Part shown: positions 46,816 through 57,828 of the stretch, piece after piece
How the letters are laid out: each line of letters begins with the position of its first letter
How positions within the stretch are numbered: position 1 is the first letter of the stretch
Origin: Sinorhizobium terangae
GTDB taxonomy: Bacteria > Pseudomonadota > Alphaproteobacteria > Rhizobiales > Rhizobiaceae
DNA length: 64,000 bases
Direction: 5' to 3'
NCBI RefSeq assembly: GCF_029714365.1
Contig: NZ_CP121660.1
Location: forward strand, 682,001-746,000
Program-made: the position numbers and the translations under genes
The notes under the pieces: generated by a model
The model's database searches: none
What the model was told of the DNA's origin: nothing
The model's input: the letters and a program-made list of their open reading frames with translations, nothing else

Positions 46816-47211
46816 CTATCGTGTGAAGTTGTCACGGTCGCTTAAGGTACCCCTCCCGATCGCATATGGTACTATTTCGCCCCCTCTCGCAAACGACCCC
46901 TTTGCAGCCACCGGCCTGCGATACAGTGTCGACTGCGTCGGTCTATTCGCGCCCACGATCGTGCCGGTGTCAGGCGCGAGGAGATTTGCCCGTCGCGCGC
47001 AGGCAACAAGCGCCATGCGAGCGGTCTCGGCATCAATCTCGCCCGCAAGTGCCGCTTTGCAGGCATTGAGCGCGATGGCGTGGGTTGGATTCCGCTTTGA
47101 CGGCGGCCACTCATTCAGCCAGGTGTAGGCCTCGCTGACGCCGTGAATCTCGGCCGGAAATCCGAGTCCCACGAAGATTGATACCGGATGTCGAAAGCGA
47201 TCATGCTCCAT
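46816..47211 (-). CDS. DUF982-domain protein
   Basis: Protein of 131 residues. DUF982 covers about residues 5-85: FRHPVSIFVGLGFPAEIHGV, EAYTWLNEWP and HAIALNACKAALAGEIDAET. DUF982 proteins are almost confined to rhizobia and relatives, and have no known function. The C-terminal ~45 residues (after ARRANLLAPD) are outside the domain and of low complexity. The start is ATG at 47211 with AGGAG upstream. It follows the ABC permease on the same strand. Confidence 0.78.
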   Translation of the reverse strand: MEHDRFRHPVSIFVGLGFPAEIHGVSEAYTWLNEWPPSKRNPTHAIALNACKAALAGEIDAETARMALVACARRANLLAPDTGTIVGANRPTQSTLYRRPVAAKGSFARGGEIVPYAIGRGTLSDRDNFTR

Positions 47212-47268
47212 CGTTCTCCTCCATTCATGGGTAATCAACTTTGCGGGTGACGAAGCGCCTGGCAACCG

Positions 47269-48228
47269 TTATGCCCTGACCTCCTGACGCTGGAAGACGA
47301 CATAGGTCAGGGTGAACAGCAGGATCATCGCAGCGACCAGTCCCGCGAACTGCGGCCATACGACCAGGAGGCTTTGCAGGGTCGGTAGCGGTGCGCCGGC
47401 GATCGCGCCTTGGACCTGATCGAAGAACAAGGGGCCCACCGATCGCGCCGCGGGGTTCAACAGCATCCCGGTGATTTCGCCGTAAAGCGTCTGAGGCGAG
47501 AACCTGCTGACGGCCTGCTGTGTTTCGAACTGCGTGACCACAGTCATCGGATCGAGCGGATCAATAGGGGCCAGCACGCTTGCAAGCAGCGGCGCGATCA
47601 TGTCCCAGAACACCGCGAGCACCAGCCAGACCGACAAGGCGGCCAACGCCGAGGTCGCCGGCGAGCGGATCAAGGTCGAGAATGCGATCGCCAGCGCCAG
47701 CCAGACACCGGCGTAGGCGAGCGTCGCGGCCAGATAGGCGACACCCCGCACGATGTCGGCGGCCGACGGAGGCAGACCGAGGAACAGGATGCCGAGGCCC
47801 GTCATGAGCAGCCAGAGCGTCAGCAGCGCGATCGCAATGACAAGCAAGCCACCGAGGAATTTTCCGAACAGCACCGCATCGCGGTAGATCGGCTGCGCCA
47901 GGAGCCGGCTCATCGTTCGCCGGGCGTATTCGCCGTTGACCGCGTCGAAACCCAACGCAATCGCCATCAACGGCAACAGAAAGCCAAGCAGGGCGGCGAA
48001 GGATGGAAGCGGTTCGCGCGCCTCCGTCAACAGCTTCAGGAACAGGAAAGGATCCTCGGCAGTGGTTTCGGTGATGCGCCCGATCGCGCCATAGACGGCG
48101 CCGATTGCGGTGAGCAGCACGAGCAGCATGATCAGATGCATCCGCGCGCTGGTCATATGATCGGCCGCTTCCTTGAACGCGATCGTTGCCGTGCCTTTGA
48201 AGGGTGAGCCTTCACGCGTCATGGACAA
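47269..48228 (-). CDS. ABC-2 exporter permease (NosY-like)
   Basis: Membrane subunit of an ABC exporter, about 319 residues, six segments: first near residues 30-50 ([20 protein letters not shown]), then [19 protein letters not shown] with [17 protein letters not shown], typical of NosY/ABC-2 permeases. The large loop between TM5 and TM6 is extracytoplasmic. It overlaps the ATPase gene by 17 bases. The transported compound is unknown. Confidence 0.88.
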   Translation of the reverse strand: MSMTREGSPFKGTATIAFKEAADHMTSARMHLIMLLVLLTAIGAVYGAIGRITETTAEDPFLFLKLLTEAREPLPSFAALLGFLLPLMAIALGFDAVNGEYARRTMSRLLAQPIYRDAVLFGKFLGGLLVIAIALLTLWLLMTGLGILFLGLPPSAADIVRGVAYLAATLAYAGVWLALAIAFSTLIRSPATSALAALSVWLVLAVFWDMIAPLLASVLAPIDPLDPMTVVTQFETQQAVSRFSPQTLYGEITGMLLNPAARSVGPLFFDQVQGAIAGAPLPTLQSLLVVWPQFAGLVAAMILLFTLTYVVFQRQEVRA

Positions 48229-49150
48229 CCTCCCGGAAAAACCGATTATAGGCTTGGTCGAGCCGAGCGCGGCGCAGGTCCAAATTCTTCAGGGAACCGC
48301 CAGCATCCACGACGAGGCGGGCGAGCTCCGGGCGGACATCGCGTTCGGCTTCGACCAGCCAATGACCCCGGCGGCCAGCCACGATCGACTTCACGCCCTC
48401 GGCCGACGTGCCTAGTTCGGAAAGGTCGACGCCATCGGCCTCGACATCGATGATGAATGCGCCTCCACCGATCTTATCGGCGAGCTCTTGGATGGTGCCG
48501 AGAAAACCGATCCGGCCGTTGCTAAACAACGCGATGCGATCGCAGACCGTTTGCACCACGTTGAGCATGTGCGACGATAGCAGGATCGTCATGCCGTCGC
48601 GGCTCAGCGCCCGGATCAGGTCGAGCAATTCCTGGGTGGACTGTGGATCGAGGCCGGAGGTCGGTTCGTCCAGGATGGCGACGGAGCACTTGCGCATCAG
48701 AAGTTCGGCAAGGCCGAGTCGCTGACGCATGCCACGGGAGTAGGTGCCGACATGGCGGTCTGCCACCTGCGCCAACCGCACCTTGTCGAGCGCCGCGGCA
48801 ATGCTTTCCCGGGCAAGATCGGCAGACATGCCGGCAAGGCGAGCGGTATAGGCGAGGTTTTCTCGTCCTGACATGCTGTCGTAGAATCCGACGGCGTCAG
48901 GCAGATAGCCGACCTCTCGCTTTACCTCGAGCGGCTGGCGCAGCGGGTCCTTACCGAGAATATGCACGCTCCCCTCGGTCGGCTCGGTCAAACCCAGCAG
49001 CATCAGGATCGTGGTCGTCTTGCCGGCGCCGTTCGGTCCGAGCAAGCCGACGACTTCTCCGGCACGAACCGACAAATCGATTCCGGCAACAGCCACGGTG
49101 GAGCCGTAGCGCTTCATCAGTCCTTTTGCCTCTATGACCATCGTGCTCAT
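48212..49150 (-). CDS. ABC exporter ATPase (CcmA/NosF-like)
   Basis: ATPase of 312 residues: Walker [11 protein letters not shown], signature [13 protein letters not shown] (a variant of LSGGQ), Walker [14 protein letters not shown] and switch SSHML. The C-terminal ~80 residues form the regulatory tail of exporter ATPases. It overlaps the NEW3 gene by 4 bases and the permease gene by 17, so the three are translated together. Confidence 0.92.
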   Translation of the reverse strand: MSTMVIEAKGLMKRYGSTVAVAGIDLSVRAGEVVGLLGPNGAGKTTTILMLLGLTEPTEGSVHILGKDPLRQPLEVKREVGYLPDAVGFYDSMSGRENLAYTARLAGMSADLARESIAAALDKVRLAQVADRHVGTYSRGMRQRLGLAELLMRKCSVAILDEPTSGLDPQSTQELLDLIRALSRDGMTILLSSHMLNVVQTVCDRIALFSNGRIGFLGTIQELADKIGGGAFIIDVEADGVDLSELGTSAEGVKSIVAGRRGHWLVEAERDVRPELARLVVDAGGSLKNLDLRRARLDQAYNRFFREVVHDA

Positions 49151-50334
49151 CGCCGTCCATACCTCATCACCGCCAGGCCGAGGACGAGCACCGCGGTTGC
49201 GATGACGCCAAGTCCAGCCATGCCCCAGATCGTCGATGTGTTTACAGTGACGCGGAACTGAGCCGACTCCGACACGGGCCCGCCGCTCGCACGCACCGAG
49301 ACCATGTAGTCGCCCGCTATTGCCTTTTCAGAAGGGGTAATCCTGACGTTCACCTGCCTCGTAGCATCGGGCGCGATCAGATCGACGCGGTCGGGCTCGA
49401 ATTCGACTTTCCAGCCTGATGGGGGACTAGCCGACAGTTCGATGTCGGTCGCAGGCGCACTGCCATTGTTGGCGAGTGTGAACGGGAAGCTCGCTTCCTT
49501 GCCAGCCTCTGCCTGTCCGGAGAGGCGTTCCCGCGGCCCAGTCAATGTAACGTCGGGCTGGCCGGTTACTTCAATACTGAGCTCGGTCGTAGCGCTCGCT
49601 CCACCGCCCGCCACTTCGACCACGACCGGGTAGCGGCCAGCCGGTGCTGACCTCGGCGGTGTTACTTCCAATGTCACGTTCTCGCTCGCCCCGGCCTCGA
49701 TCGGCAAGCCGGTAATCTCTTCCGAGCCATAGCCGCGCTTGAAGCGTGACTGAAATCCATCGGGCACATTGGCGGCGAGACTGAAGAGGTTCTCTTCCGC
49801 GCCGTCATTGGTGGCTTCGATCTTGAAACTGAATGTGGAGCTGGCCGTACCTCGCAGCGCCGGCAGCTCGGATTTCAGCTCCAAGCCACCCTCCGCCGCC
49901 TCCGATAGTTTCACCACAAGGGGAAGATCGGCGGTCTGGTTTGCGTATCGCGCTTTCACGTTAATCGGAACGCGCTCGCCGCTAGCGCCCTCCGGCGGCG
50001 TCAGTTCGAGGTTAACTTCCTGTGTCGCATCTGGCGCCACCATGACAGCCGAGACCTCGCGGTTGCCGCCCTTCAGCGACCATTTCCAACCATCGGGAAT
50101 GCCTGTAACTTCAAGTGAGGCCCGCTGCGGCGGCAGATTGGCATTGCGCAGCGTCAGCGGAATTGTTTCGGTTTCTCCCGGGCGGATCGCCAGTTCCGGA
50201 TGCGGTGTCGTGAGCCAGAAGCCGGTAAGCTTGGCGACTTCCTGTCGCTGGTCCTGAGCAACAGCCGGTGTGCATGCAAATGTCGCTCCAAGGGCCAATG
50301 CTGCTGCAGTGATCCATCGAGCAATTGTCCTCAT
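49147..50334 (-). CDS. exported NEW3-domain membrane-anchored protein
   Basis: Exported protein of 395 residues. Signal peptide about 1-26 ([20 protein letters not shown]). Three to four immunoglobulin-like NEW3 (alpha-galactosidase-associated, COG1470) repeats follow: [60 protein letters not shown]-terminal TM ([20 protein letters not shown]) ending MRYGRR anchors it. The start is ATG at 50334 with GGGAG upstream. It is the first of the three-gene exporter operon; COG1470 proteins are often found with ABC-2 systems but have no proven role. Confidence 0.87.
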   Translation of the reverse strand: MRTIARWITAAALALGATFACTPAVAQDQRQEVAKLTGFWLTTPHPELAIRPGETETIPLTLRNANLPPQRASLEVTGIPDGWKWSLKGGNREVSAVMVAPDATQEVNLELTPPEGASGERVPINVKARYANQTADLPLVVKLSEAAEGGLELKSELPALRGTASSTFSFKIEATNDGAEENLFSLAANVPDGFQSRFKRGYGSEEITGLPIEAGASENVTLEVTPPRSAPAGRYPVVVEVAGGGASATTELSIEVTGQPDVTLTGPRERLSGQAEAGKEASFPFTLANNGSAPATDIELSASPPSGWKVEFEPDRVDLIAPDATRQVNVRITPSEKAIAGDYMVSVRASGGPVSESAQFRVTVNTSTIWGMAGLGVIATAVLVLGLAVMRYGRR

Positions 50335-50376
50335 TTCATTCTCCCTTCGACGTTCGATATCCATGCGCGCGGCGAC

Positions 50377-51723
50377 CTAACCGATCACCAGAAACAGTTT
50401 TGAGCCGCCGCGAAACAGATCGAGCGCAATCGTGCCGCCGGCGTCCTTTAACGCCGCGGCGAGCTCCGCGACGGTCGCGATCCGCTGGCGATTGACGGCA
50501 ACGATCACGTCGCCCGCGCGCAAACCCGATCGCTCTGCCGCGCTTCCATCCTCAATGCTGGAGACAACCACGTTACCCGCCGCATCCTGGAACTGCGCGC
50601 CCTGCAGGGAAGCGGGTATCGCCTCGGCCCCAGCTTTTGCCTCGGCCGGCTCAATGCGCATTGTCACCGTTTTGCGAGCCCGATCATGGAGATATTCGAT
50701 CTCGACCTGCGATCCGATCTGAGCCAGGCCGATACGATTGCGGAGATCTGCCGAGCCGGTGATTTTGCGATTGTTGACGGCGGTGATGACATCGCCGGCT
50801 TGAAGCCCGGCATGCGCCGCCGGTGAATTCTGCTCAACGCTTCCGACGACGGCGCCGGAGCTCTCCTCTATGTGGAGCGCTTCGGCCAGGTCCGGCGTCA
50901 GATCCTGAACGGAGATGCCGATCCGGCCGCGCCGCACTTCGCCATGCTTGATCAGTTGCTCCATCACTGCCGACGCCATCGCGATCGGAACCGCAAAGCC
51001 AATGCCGACATTGCCGCCGGCTGGCGCTATGATCGCGGTGTTGATGCCGACCAGCAGGCCGTCCGCAGTGACCAGCGCGCCTCCCGAGTTGCCGGGATTG
51101 ATCGAGGCATCCGTCTGGATGAAGTCCTCATAGTCCTCGACATTGATCCCGCCACGGCCAAGGGCGCTGACGATGCCGGAGGTGACGGTCTGACCAAGCC
51201 CAAACGGATTGCCGATCGCGACGACCGGGTCGCCGACCCGAAGGGCATTGGAATCGCCAAACGGAAGCGCCCTCAGCTTGTCCGCGTCGATCTTCAGCAA
51301 CGCTATATCGGTTGCCTCATCGCTGCCGACCAGCTCGGCGGTGAAGCGGCGGCGGTCCTTCAGGGTTACCGCAATTTCCCCGGCGTCCGCGACAACGTGG
51401 TGATTGGTGAGGATATAACCTTTATCCGCGTCGACGATGACGCCAGAACCGGCGCTTAGCCGCTGCTGCTGCTGCTCCGGCAGGTTGAAATAGCGGCGGA
51501 AGAAGGGATCGTTGTAGAGAGGATTGGTTTCGGCGGGAGCGCGTGACCTCACCGCAATATTGACAACCGCCGGCGTAACCTCCTCCAGGACATCGGCGAG
51601 CGACCGTTGTTGAGTGCTTGCCGAAATGGCGGGCTGCGGCTGCGCCGCCGGGAACGGCGCAGGGTCCAGCACGAGGACGAGTGCGGCGAATACGCCAACA
51701 TATTTCGACGAACGCGTGATCAT
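50377..51723 (-). CDS. HtrA/DegP-type periplasmic serine protease
   Basis: Periplasmic protease/chaperone of 448 residues. Signal peptide about 1-27. Trypsin-like domain with H109 (TNHHVV), D139 (ATDIALLK) and S213 (NPGNSGGAL). Two PDZ domains follow: IGISVQDLTPDLAEALHIEE and, near the C-terminus, DVIVAVNRQRIATVAELAAAL. The Q-rich linker NLPEQQQQRL lies ahead of the catalytic domain, as in DegQ/DegP. It sits between the NEW3 exporter operon and groESL on the same strand, in keeping with an envelope quality-control role. Confidence 0.93.
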   Translation of the reverse strand: MITRSSKYVGVFAALVLVLDPAPFPAAQPQPAISASTQQRSLADVLEEVTPAVVNIAVRSRAPAETNPLYNDPFFRRYFNLPEQQQQRLSAGSGVIVDADKGYILTNHHVVADAGEIAVTLKDRRRFTAELVGSDEATDIALLKIDADKLRALPFGDSNALRVGDPVVAIGNPFGLGQTVTSGIVSALGRGGINVEDYEDFIQTDASINPGNSGGALVTADGLLVGINTAIIAPAGGNVGIGFAVPIAMASAVMEQLIKHGEVRRGRIGISVQDLTPDLAEALHIEESSGAVVGSVEQNSPAAHAGLQAGDVITAVNNRKITGSADLRNRIGLAQIGSQVEIEYLHDRARKTVTMRIEPAEAKAGAEAIPASLQGAQFQDAAGNVVVSSIEDGSAAERSGLRAGDVIVAVNRQRIATVAELAAALKDAGGTIALDLFRGGSKLFLVIG

Positions 51724-51880
51724 TTTTGCCCCGATTCTTCAGATCCTCCTTCGGAGCGGATAGGCGGGCCTCGGGTCCAGCCTCATCGGAGCCTCGTCCA
51801 GGGCTCCTGCCAACCTGCTCCAACCATATTCGAACGCCCTGCCCATCGAGGGCCGAGGCATCAGTTCACAGCTCCACCAG

Positions 51881-51907
51881 GGGTCCGCGCCCCTCGGGCG
51901 CGGACCC
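51881..51907 (-). terminator. hairpin after groEL
   Basis: GGGTCCGCGCC/GGCGCGGACCC, 11-bp stem with a 5-base loop, directly after the groEL stop in the minus direction. No T-run follows, so it may be a rho-aided or mRNA-stabilising structure. Confidence 0.55.
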
Positions 51908-51917
51908 ATCGCTTTCG

Positions 51918-53558
<1,641 letters not shown>

Positions 53559-53574
53559 TCAATCGGGCCGGCTC

Positions 53575-53889
53575 TCAGGCGACCTTCTTCGCCGAGGTTT
53601 CGCTCTCGATCACGCCCATCACGTCGGATTCCTTCATGATCAGAAGTTCCTCACCGTTGAGTTTGATCTCTGTGCCGGACCATTTGCCGAACAGGATGCG
53701 GTCGCCCGCCTTGACGTCGAGTTCGACAAGCTTGCCGCTATCATCTCGCGCGCCCGGGCCAACGGCGATGACCTCACCTTCCTGCGGCTTTTCCTTCGCC
53801 GTGTCGGGGATGATTATGCCGCCGGCCGTCTTTTCCTCGGCTTCAATGCGGCGGACCAAGATGCGGTCATGCAAAGGACGGAACGTCAT
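53575..53889 (-). CDS. groES: 10-kDa co-chaperonin GroES
   Basis: Co-chaperonin of 104 residues. [20 protein letters not shown], the mobile loop [10 protein letters not shown] and [20 protein letters not shown] are all family hallmarks. GAGGAG precedes the start. First gene of the groESL operon under CIRCE. Confidence 0.97.
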   Translation of the reverse strand: MTFRPLHDRILVRRIEAEEKTAGGIIIPDTAKEKPQEGEVIAVGPGARDDSGKLVELDVKAGDRILFGKWSGTEIKLNGEELLIMKESDVMGVIESETSAKKVA

Positions 53890-54037
53890 GTCGCTCTCCT
53901 CGTGGACAAACAGATGTTACAGAAGCTCCTCCGCGCCGCATCCGACTCGAATCCGACGCGGGACGCACGATGTTTTGGCATCGCGCCAATCGATCTGGTT
54001 TCTGTTTTTTTAGTTTCAAGAGGGGCGATGAAATTTT

Positions 54038-54064
54038 TTAGCACTCGACCACATTGAGTGCTAA
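54038..54064. promoter_or_regulatory. CIRCE operator (HrcA site)
   Basis: Exact consensus TTAGCACTC - nine bases - GAGTGCTAA, about 150 bases upstream of groES. HrcA binding here represses groESL until heat shock. Confidence 0.96.
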
Positions 54065-54123
54065 TGCCGTGATTTCACAGCGCCATTTCACGTGCGCCGA
54101 GGCTTGAATGGGCTCGACACCCT

Positions 54124-54152
54124 CTTGACGCGACGGTCTGGAGTCCCCAACT
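54124..54152 (+). promoter_or_regulatory. RpoH-like promoter of hsp20
   Basis: CTTGAC (54124-54129) and CCCCAACT (54145-54152) resemble the heat-shock sigma factor consensus CTTGAA...CCCCAT. It would place the transcript start about 90 bases before the gene, leaving room for the ROSE-like leader. Confidence 0.45.
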
Positions 54153-54185
54153 CATTTTTGTCGACGCCCAAATGGGGTCGGCGTA

Positions 54186-54252
54186 GTCAGGGAGCGCCGG
54201 GCTTCTTGGCGCTCCCTCGTATCTATGTTGCTCTACGGAGGATGTAGCTATG
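54186..54252 (+). promoter_or_regulatory. ROSE-like RNA thermometer
   Basis: The leader has a perfect 9-bp hairpin (GGGAGCGCC/GGCGCTCCC, 54190-54216). A short terminal hairpin follows: CTC(TACG)GAG with a G-G mismatch at 54230/54241, closing over the GGAGG ribosome site. The TTGCT opposite GGA is the ROSE hallmark. It would melt on heating and release the start codon. Confidence 0.65.
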
Positions 54253-54711
54253 AGAACAAGCTTCGACTTCACCCCCTTCTACCGGTCAAGCGTCGGCTTT
54301 GACCGCATGTTCGACCTGCTCGAAAACGCCAGTCTCAACGTCGACACCTGGCCGCCCTATAACATCGTCAAACTCGGCGAAGATGCATACCGCATCGTCA
54401 TCGCGGTGGCAGGTTTTAACGAGGACGATCTGACGATCACCCACGAGGCGAACATGCTCGTGGTCAACGCCGCGAAGTCGGAGAATGAGGAGGTACAGTA
54501 CCTCCATCAGGGCCTTGCTGTAAGGCCGTTTGAGCGCCGATTTGAACTCGCCGATCACGTCATCGTCGAGGGCGCGAAGCTCGAAAACGGGCTACTGGTC
54601 ATCAATCTCAAGAAGGAAATCCCTGAGGAGATGAAGCCGCGTCGGATCGCCATCCAAGCCGAGACGACGAAGCCCGCTTCGAAGCAGATCGAGGGCGACA
54701 AGGCAGCCTAG
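54250..54711 (+). CDS. small heat-shock protein, Hsp20/IbpA class A type
   Basis: ATP-independent holdase chaperone of 153 residues. The alpha-crystallin domain spans about 38-130: PPYNIVKLGEDAYRIVIAVA, ADHVIVEGAKLENGLLVINL, followed by a short tail ending KQIEGDKAA. RTSFDFTPFYRSSVGFDRMF is the IbpA-like N-terminus. Expression probably depends on the ROSE-like leader and an RpoH-type promoter. Confidence 0.95.
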   Translation: MRTSFDFTPFYRSSVGFDRMFDLLENASLNVDTWPPYNIVKLGEDAYRIVIAVAGFNEDDLTITHEANMLVVNAAKSENEEVQYLHQGLAVRPFERRFELADHVIVEGAKLENGLLVINLKKEIPEEMKPRRIAIQAETTKPASKQIEGDKAA

Positions 54712-54730
54712 ACGGCGCCCACCGCTCGAA

Positions 54731-54756
54731 CCTCGCCTGTCGCCGAACAGGCGAGG
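54731..54756. terminator. hairpin after first hsp20
   Basis: CCTCGCCTGT/ACAGGCGAGG, 10-bp stem and 6-base loop, shortly after the stop codon. No T-run. Confidence 0.5.
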
Positions 54757-54812
54757 GGAGGGCGACTGCGCCAAACCAAAAGGAGAGAATGAACCGAAGA
54801 AAGGATGAAGCC

Positions 54813-55322
54813 ATGAATGTACGTGACCTGATCCCGTGGAACCGTGGCAGCAGCCGGGCCCCGAGCGTCTATCGCGGCGATGACATGGATCCGTTCCTGT
54901 CGTTGCACCGCAATGTAAACCGTCTGTTCGACGACGTCTTCCGCGGCTTCGGTCAGCCATCGGCGTTCGGTGGCATGCCCCCCTTCAACGGATCGTGGCC
55001 GACCGTGGAGGTCGAGGAGAACGACAACGAGATCCGCGTGATAGCGGAGGTTCCGGGCATCGATCCAGACGATGTCGAGGTGTTGCTGGACGATGGTGTG
55101 CTTACGCTTCGCGGTGAGAAGAAATCGGAAACCGAGGATAAGGATCGCCGATTCACAGAGCGCTACTACGGCCGCTTCGAACGGCGGCTGGCTCTTGGTG
55201 GCCAGGTCGATGAGGACAAGGTCGCCGCAACGTTCAAAAACGGCCTGCTCGCAGTGACGCTGCCGAAGACCGAGAAGGCGCAAGCCAACGTCAAGCAGAT
55301 CAGCATCGATAGAGCCAAATAG
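54813..55322 (+). CDS. small heat-shock protein, Hsp20 (HspA/class C-like)
   Basis: Second Hsp20 of 169 residues, clearly different from the first: MNVRDLIPWNRGSSRAPSV start, then crystallin domain WPTVEVEENDNEIRVIAEVP, DDVEVLLDDGVLTLRGEKK, VAATFKNGLLAVTLPK. I chose ATG at 54813 with AAAGGA 7 bases upstream; an in-frame ATG at 54789 sits too close to its AGGAG. Two different Hsp20s can form mixed or separate oligomers. Confidence 0.93.
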   Translation: MNVRDLIPWNRGSSRAPSVYRGDDMDPFLSLHRNVNRLFDDVFRGFGQPSAFGGMPPFNGSWPTVEVEENDNEIRVIAEVPGIDPDDVEVLLDDGVLTLRGEKKSETEDKDRRFTERYYGRFERRLALGGQVDEDKVAATFKNGLLAVTLPKTEKAQANVKQISIDRAK

Positions 55323-55333
55323 CACCGCCGCCC

Positions 55334-55363
55334 GCCGGCCGGGCACCGACATGCCCGGCCGGC
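55334..55363. terminator. strong hairpin after second hsp20
   Basis: 12-bp perfect stem GCCGGCCGGGCA/TGCCCGGCCGGC with a 6-base loop, 12 bases after the stop. No clear T-run. Confidence 0.6.
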
Positions 55364-55387
55364 CATTCTGGTACGACCACCGACATC

Positions 55388-55747
55388 ATGACGGAACGCC
55401 GTTTTCGACAGGGAAAATCTGGTAGCGCTGCCCAGAAGTTCGCTGAGCAGGTCAGCGACAGCCAGCACCCCGCGGCTGACAAGGACCAGCCACGGCCGAG
55501 CATCGATGCGGTAGCACGCATCTTTCGTCCATCGCGTTCCGTGATGACGTCGGCGCGCGTTTCTAGACGACCTTGGCTGCTGGTGTTCGAACGGAGAGTC
55601 CCGCCCACAATCGATTATCTTATGGGCTATACCGGCGGGAGTGACACGCTCACTCAGGTCGAACTGCGCTTCCCGTCTTGTGATGCCGCGATCGCCTATG
55701 CGGAACGGCAGAAACTGAACTACATCGTCGTGGGCAGGAGCCGCTAG
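55388..55747 (+). CDS. NDUFS4-like protein (ETC complex I subunit conserved region)
   Basis: Small protein of 119 residues. From about residue 38 it matches the NDUFS4/ETC_C1 domain: DAVARIFRPSRSVMTSARVS, DYLMGYTGGSDTLTQVELRF, and AIAYAERQKLNYIVVG. Alphaproteobacteria normally carry one accessory complex I subunit of this type elsewhere. This copy is next to heat-shock genes, away from any nuo gene, so it may be a stress-related paralogue. The N-terminal ~37 residues are polar and unlike the usual protein. Confidence 0.82.
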   Translation: MTERRFRQGKSGSAAQKFAEQVSDSQHPAADKDQPRPSIDAVARIFRPSRSVMTSARVSRRPWLLVFERRVPPTIDYLMGYTGGSDTLTQVELRFPSCDAAIAYAERQKLNYIVVGRSR

Positions 55748-56219
55748 TGTTTAGGGGAGCAGTGAATGGCTTTGGCCGGAGCGCTGTACCGTTCAGTTCA
55801 TGGGACGAACGTCGGGTCCCATCAATCCGGAACCGTCCGCCGCTGCAGCGGCGGACGGTTGTCTTGGATCATACATGGGCGTGGGGGTTCTGCCGATCGG
55901 CGAACTGGCAAAAGAAATGACTGCGGACGAGACCCGAGACCGCTTTCCTGTGAATGTCCGCAAAAGGGACCAGCACCGGAAATCCCGAGCGATATCGACG
56001 AGTGGTCGCAACGGGTCGGTCTTACGCGTTCACCACAGTGCAGAAGTGTGATCAGCGTCGAAAGTTCGAAAGGGGCTGACTTCGGCTCAGCGTTCGATCC
56101 CGGCGATCTGCCAAGGGTAGGGAACGCCGGCACCGTTGCAATGAGAGGGTGAGACCGTCTCGACTTCGCACGCCGCAACCTTGAAAATTCATGTCCCGCC
56201 CAAAAACGCGTTTTCACAC
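55748..56219. other. non-coding stretch with a 30-bp perfect palindrome
   Basis: No supported gene; a small frame at 55800-56051 has no ribosome site and no recognisable domain. The palindrome at 55831-55860 is listed separately. The IS1111-type copy 2 begins at its right edge. Confidence 0.55.
55831..55860. repeat. 30-bp perfect palindrome
   Basis: AACCGTCCGCCGCTG followed directly by its complement CAGCGGCGGACGGTT, no loop. Too exact for chance in an intergenic region; could be a protein site, a DNA-structure site or an IS target. Confidence 0.8.
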
Positions 56220-57639
56220 ATGGGGTAATCGCGGGAGCGAGTCGCCCCTGATGGCCAGAAGTGGTCACGCTATTGAAGAGCAGGTGGTTGTTCCCCGATA
56301 GGATGGAAGTACGGGCTCACGACTGGACGCCGGGCCCAAGCATCGAACGGAGAACAACCATGAGCGAATATATCGGTCTCGACGTGTCGTTGAAAGAGAC
56401 GGCGATTTCTGTGCGGCGTGACGGCAAGAGGATCTGGCGTGGCAAATGCCCGTCTGATCCGCGCCTGCTTGCAGAAGTGCTCCGCAAACGAGCGCCGACG
56501 GCAAAGCGGGTGGTGTTCGAGACCGGTCCTTTGTCGGTGTGGTTCTATCATGCCTTGCACGCGGAAGGGCTTCCGGCGATCTGCATCGATGCTCGGCACG
56601 CCAAGGCCGCGCTCGACATGGCGCCGAACAAAACGGACGCCAACGATGCCGATGGCTTGGCCCATCTGGCCGAGGTCGGCTTTTACCGCGAGGTGCGGGT
56701 AAAGGGCTATGACAGCATGCTGATCCGCACGCTGGTGGCCGCACGGACCAAGCTGGTCAGGATCACGACCGAGCTCTCCAACCAGATCCGCGGGCTCATG
56801 AAGACGTTCGGGCTGGTCGTTCCTCCGAGCAAAGGCGGCACGTTCGAAGACAATGTCCAGCGCCTGCTTGCCTGTCAGGAAGAGCTTGCCCGGATCATCC
56901 TGCCGGTTCTTGAAGCCTGGCGCAGCATGCGTGCCCGCGCCGCCGAGCTTGGGCGGCAGCTCATCGCCAGCGCACGGCAGAGCGAGGCCTGTCAGCTGCT
57001 GATGTCGATCCCCGGGGTTGGTGCGGTCACCGCAACTTCGTTCACGACCGCCATCGAGGATCCGGCCAACTTTAAAAAGTCGCGATCGGTCGGCGCTTGG
57101 CTGGGACTGACCACGCGTCGCTACCAGTCCGGCGAGGTCGATTATGACGGCCATATCTCCCGGCGCGGCGACGCTCATTTGAGGGGACTGCTCTATGAAG
57201 CCGCGACCGTGATCCTGACGCGCAGCTATGCCGACAGCGACCTGCGCGCCTGGGGACTGAAGCTGAGAGAGAAGATTGGCTTCAAGCGCGCAGCGGTTGC
57301 CGTCGCACGCAAGCTGGCGGTCATCATGCACTCGATGCTGAAATCCGGCGAACTGTTCAACCGGGTGACCAGCATGGCCTGACACAGCAAGCTCATATGC
57401 GTCTGCCCTAAGGCGCATCGAGGCGTCCCTGCCGGGACGTGGAACGGACCATTCCGCCGAGGCTGTTGCACCTTCGAGCCGCCGTGCCCGTAGCGTGCGC
57501 TTCACACTCTGGAAGGTTCACCCGCGAAGCCCCATCATGCGGCGATTAATATCGACCGCGAAGACGACACTGCTCCCGGCAAACGCCAGCTTCGATGTTC
57601 AAAAAAAAGGGCTTGCATTTTACCGCGCGATTAGACGAC
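56220..57639 (+). mobile_element. IS110-family (IS1111-type) element copy 2
   Basis: About 1420 bases. Left end ATGGGGTAATCGCGG at 56220; right end GCGATTAGACGAC at about 57639, both matching the other copies. Its transposase is clearly diverged from copies 1 and 3. The right non-coding tail is about 257 bases, the left about 140. The outer boundary is placed by comparison with the other copies. Confidence 0.8.
56360..57382 (+). CDS. IS110-family transposase (copy 2)
   Basis: DEDD transposase of 340 residues: YIGLDVSL (Asp), FETGPLS (Glu), TDANDADGLAH (Asp pair), then IPGVGAVTATSFTTAIED and RSVGAWLGLTTRRYQSGE in the C-terminal domain. The start is ATG at 56360 (MSEYIGLD) with GAGAAC upstream. 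Intact. It differs from copies 1 and 3 in many places, so it is a separate IS species of the same group. Confidence 0.94.
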   Translation: MSEYIGLDVSLKETAISVRRDGKRIWRGKCPSDPRLLAEVLRKRAPTAKRVVFETGPLSVWFYHALHAEGLPAICIDARHAKAALDMAPNKTDANDADGLAHLAEVGFYREVRVKGYDSMLIRTLVAARTKLVRITTELSNQIRGLMKTFGLVVPPSKGGTFEDNVQRLLACQEELARIILPVLEAWRSMRARAAELGRQLIASARQSEACQLLMSIPGVGAVTATSFTTAIEDPANFKKSRSVGAWLGLTTRRYQSGEVDYDGHISRRGDAHLRGLLYEAATVILTRSYADSDLRAWGLKLREKIGFKRAAVAVARKLAVIMHSMLKSGELFNRVTSMA

Positions 57640-57828
57640 GTCCTCGGTGGGGAACAGCCATTCGGTGTGTTTCCGCCGGACAAGTTGCCCCCAAGCGCGC
57701 GAATGGGCAATGGTCGCGAGCATGGAGCGTCTTTAAAGGTCTCACACGAGTCGCTCGCTGATCTGCCTTTGATCGTGAACGAAGACACAGCGCAAACCGG
57801 TCGGACCTCAGCCTAGAAACCAGGTCGA
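57640..57828. other. gap between IS copy 2 and LysE gene
   Basis: Nothing recognised. A small frame at 57595-57816 crosses the IS boundary and is not supported. Confidence 0.5.

Larger units (their letters stand above)
53890..54249. other. 360-base divergent heat-shock control region
   Basis: No gene. It carries the CIRCE element for groESL on one side and the RpoH-like promoter and ROSE-like leader of hsp20 on the other. Confidence 0.85.

Noticed and set aside
55800..56051. 83-codon frame after the NDUFS4-like gene
   Set aside because: No ribosome site, runs through the palindrome and has no recognisable domain.
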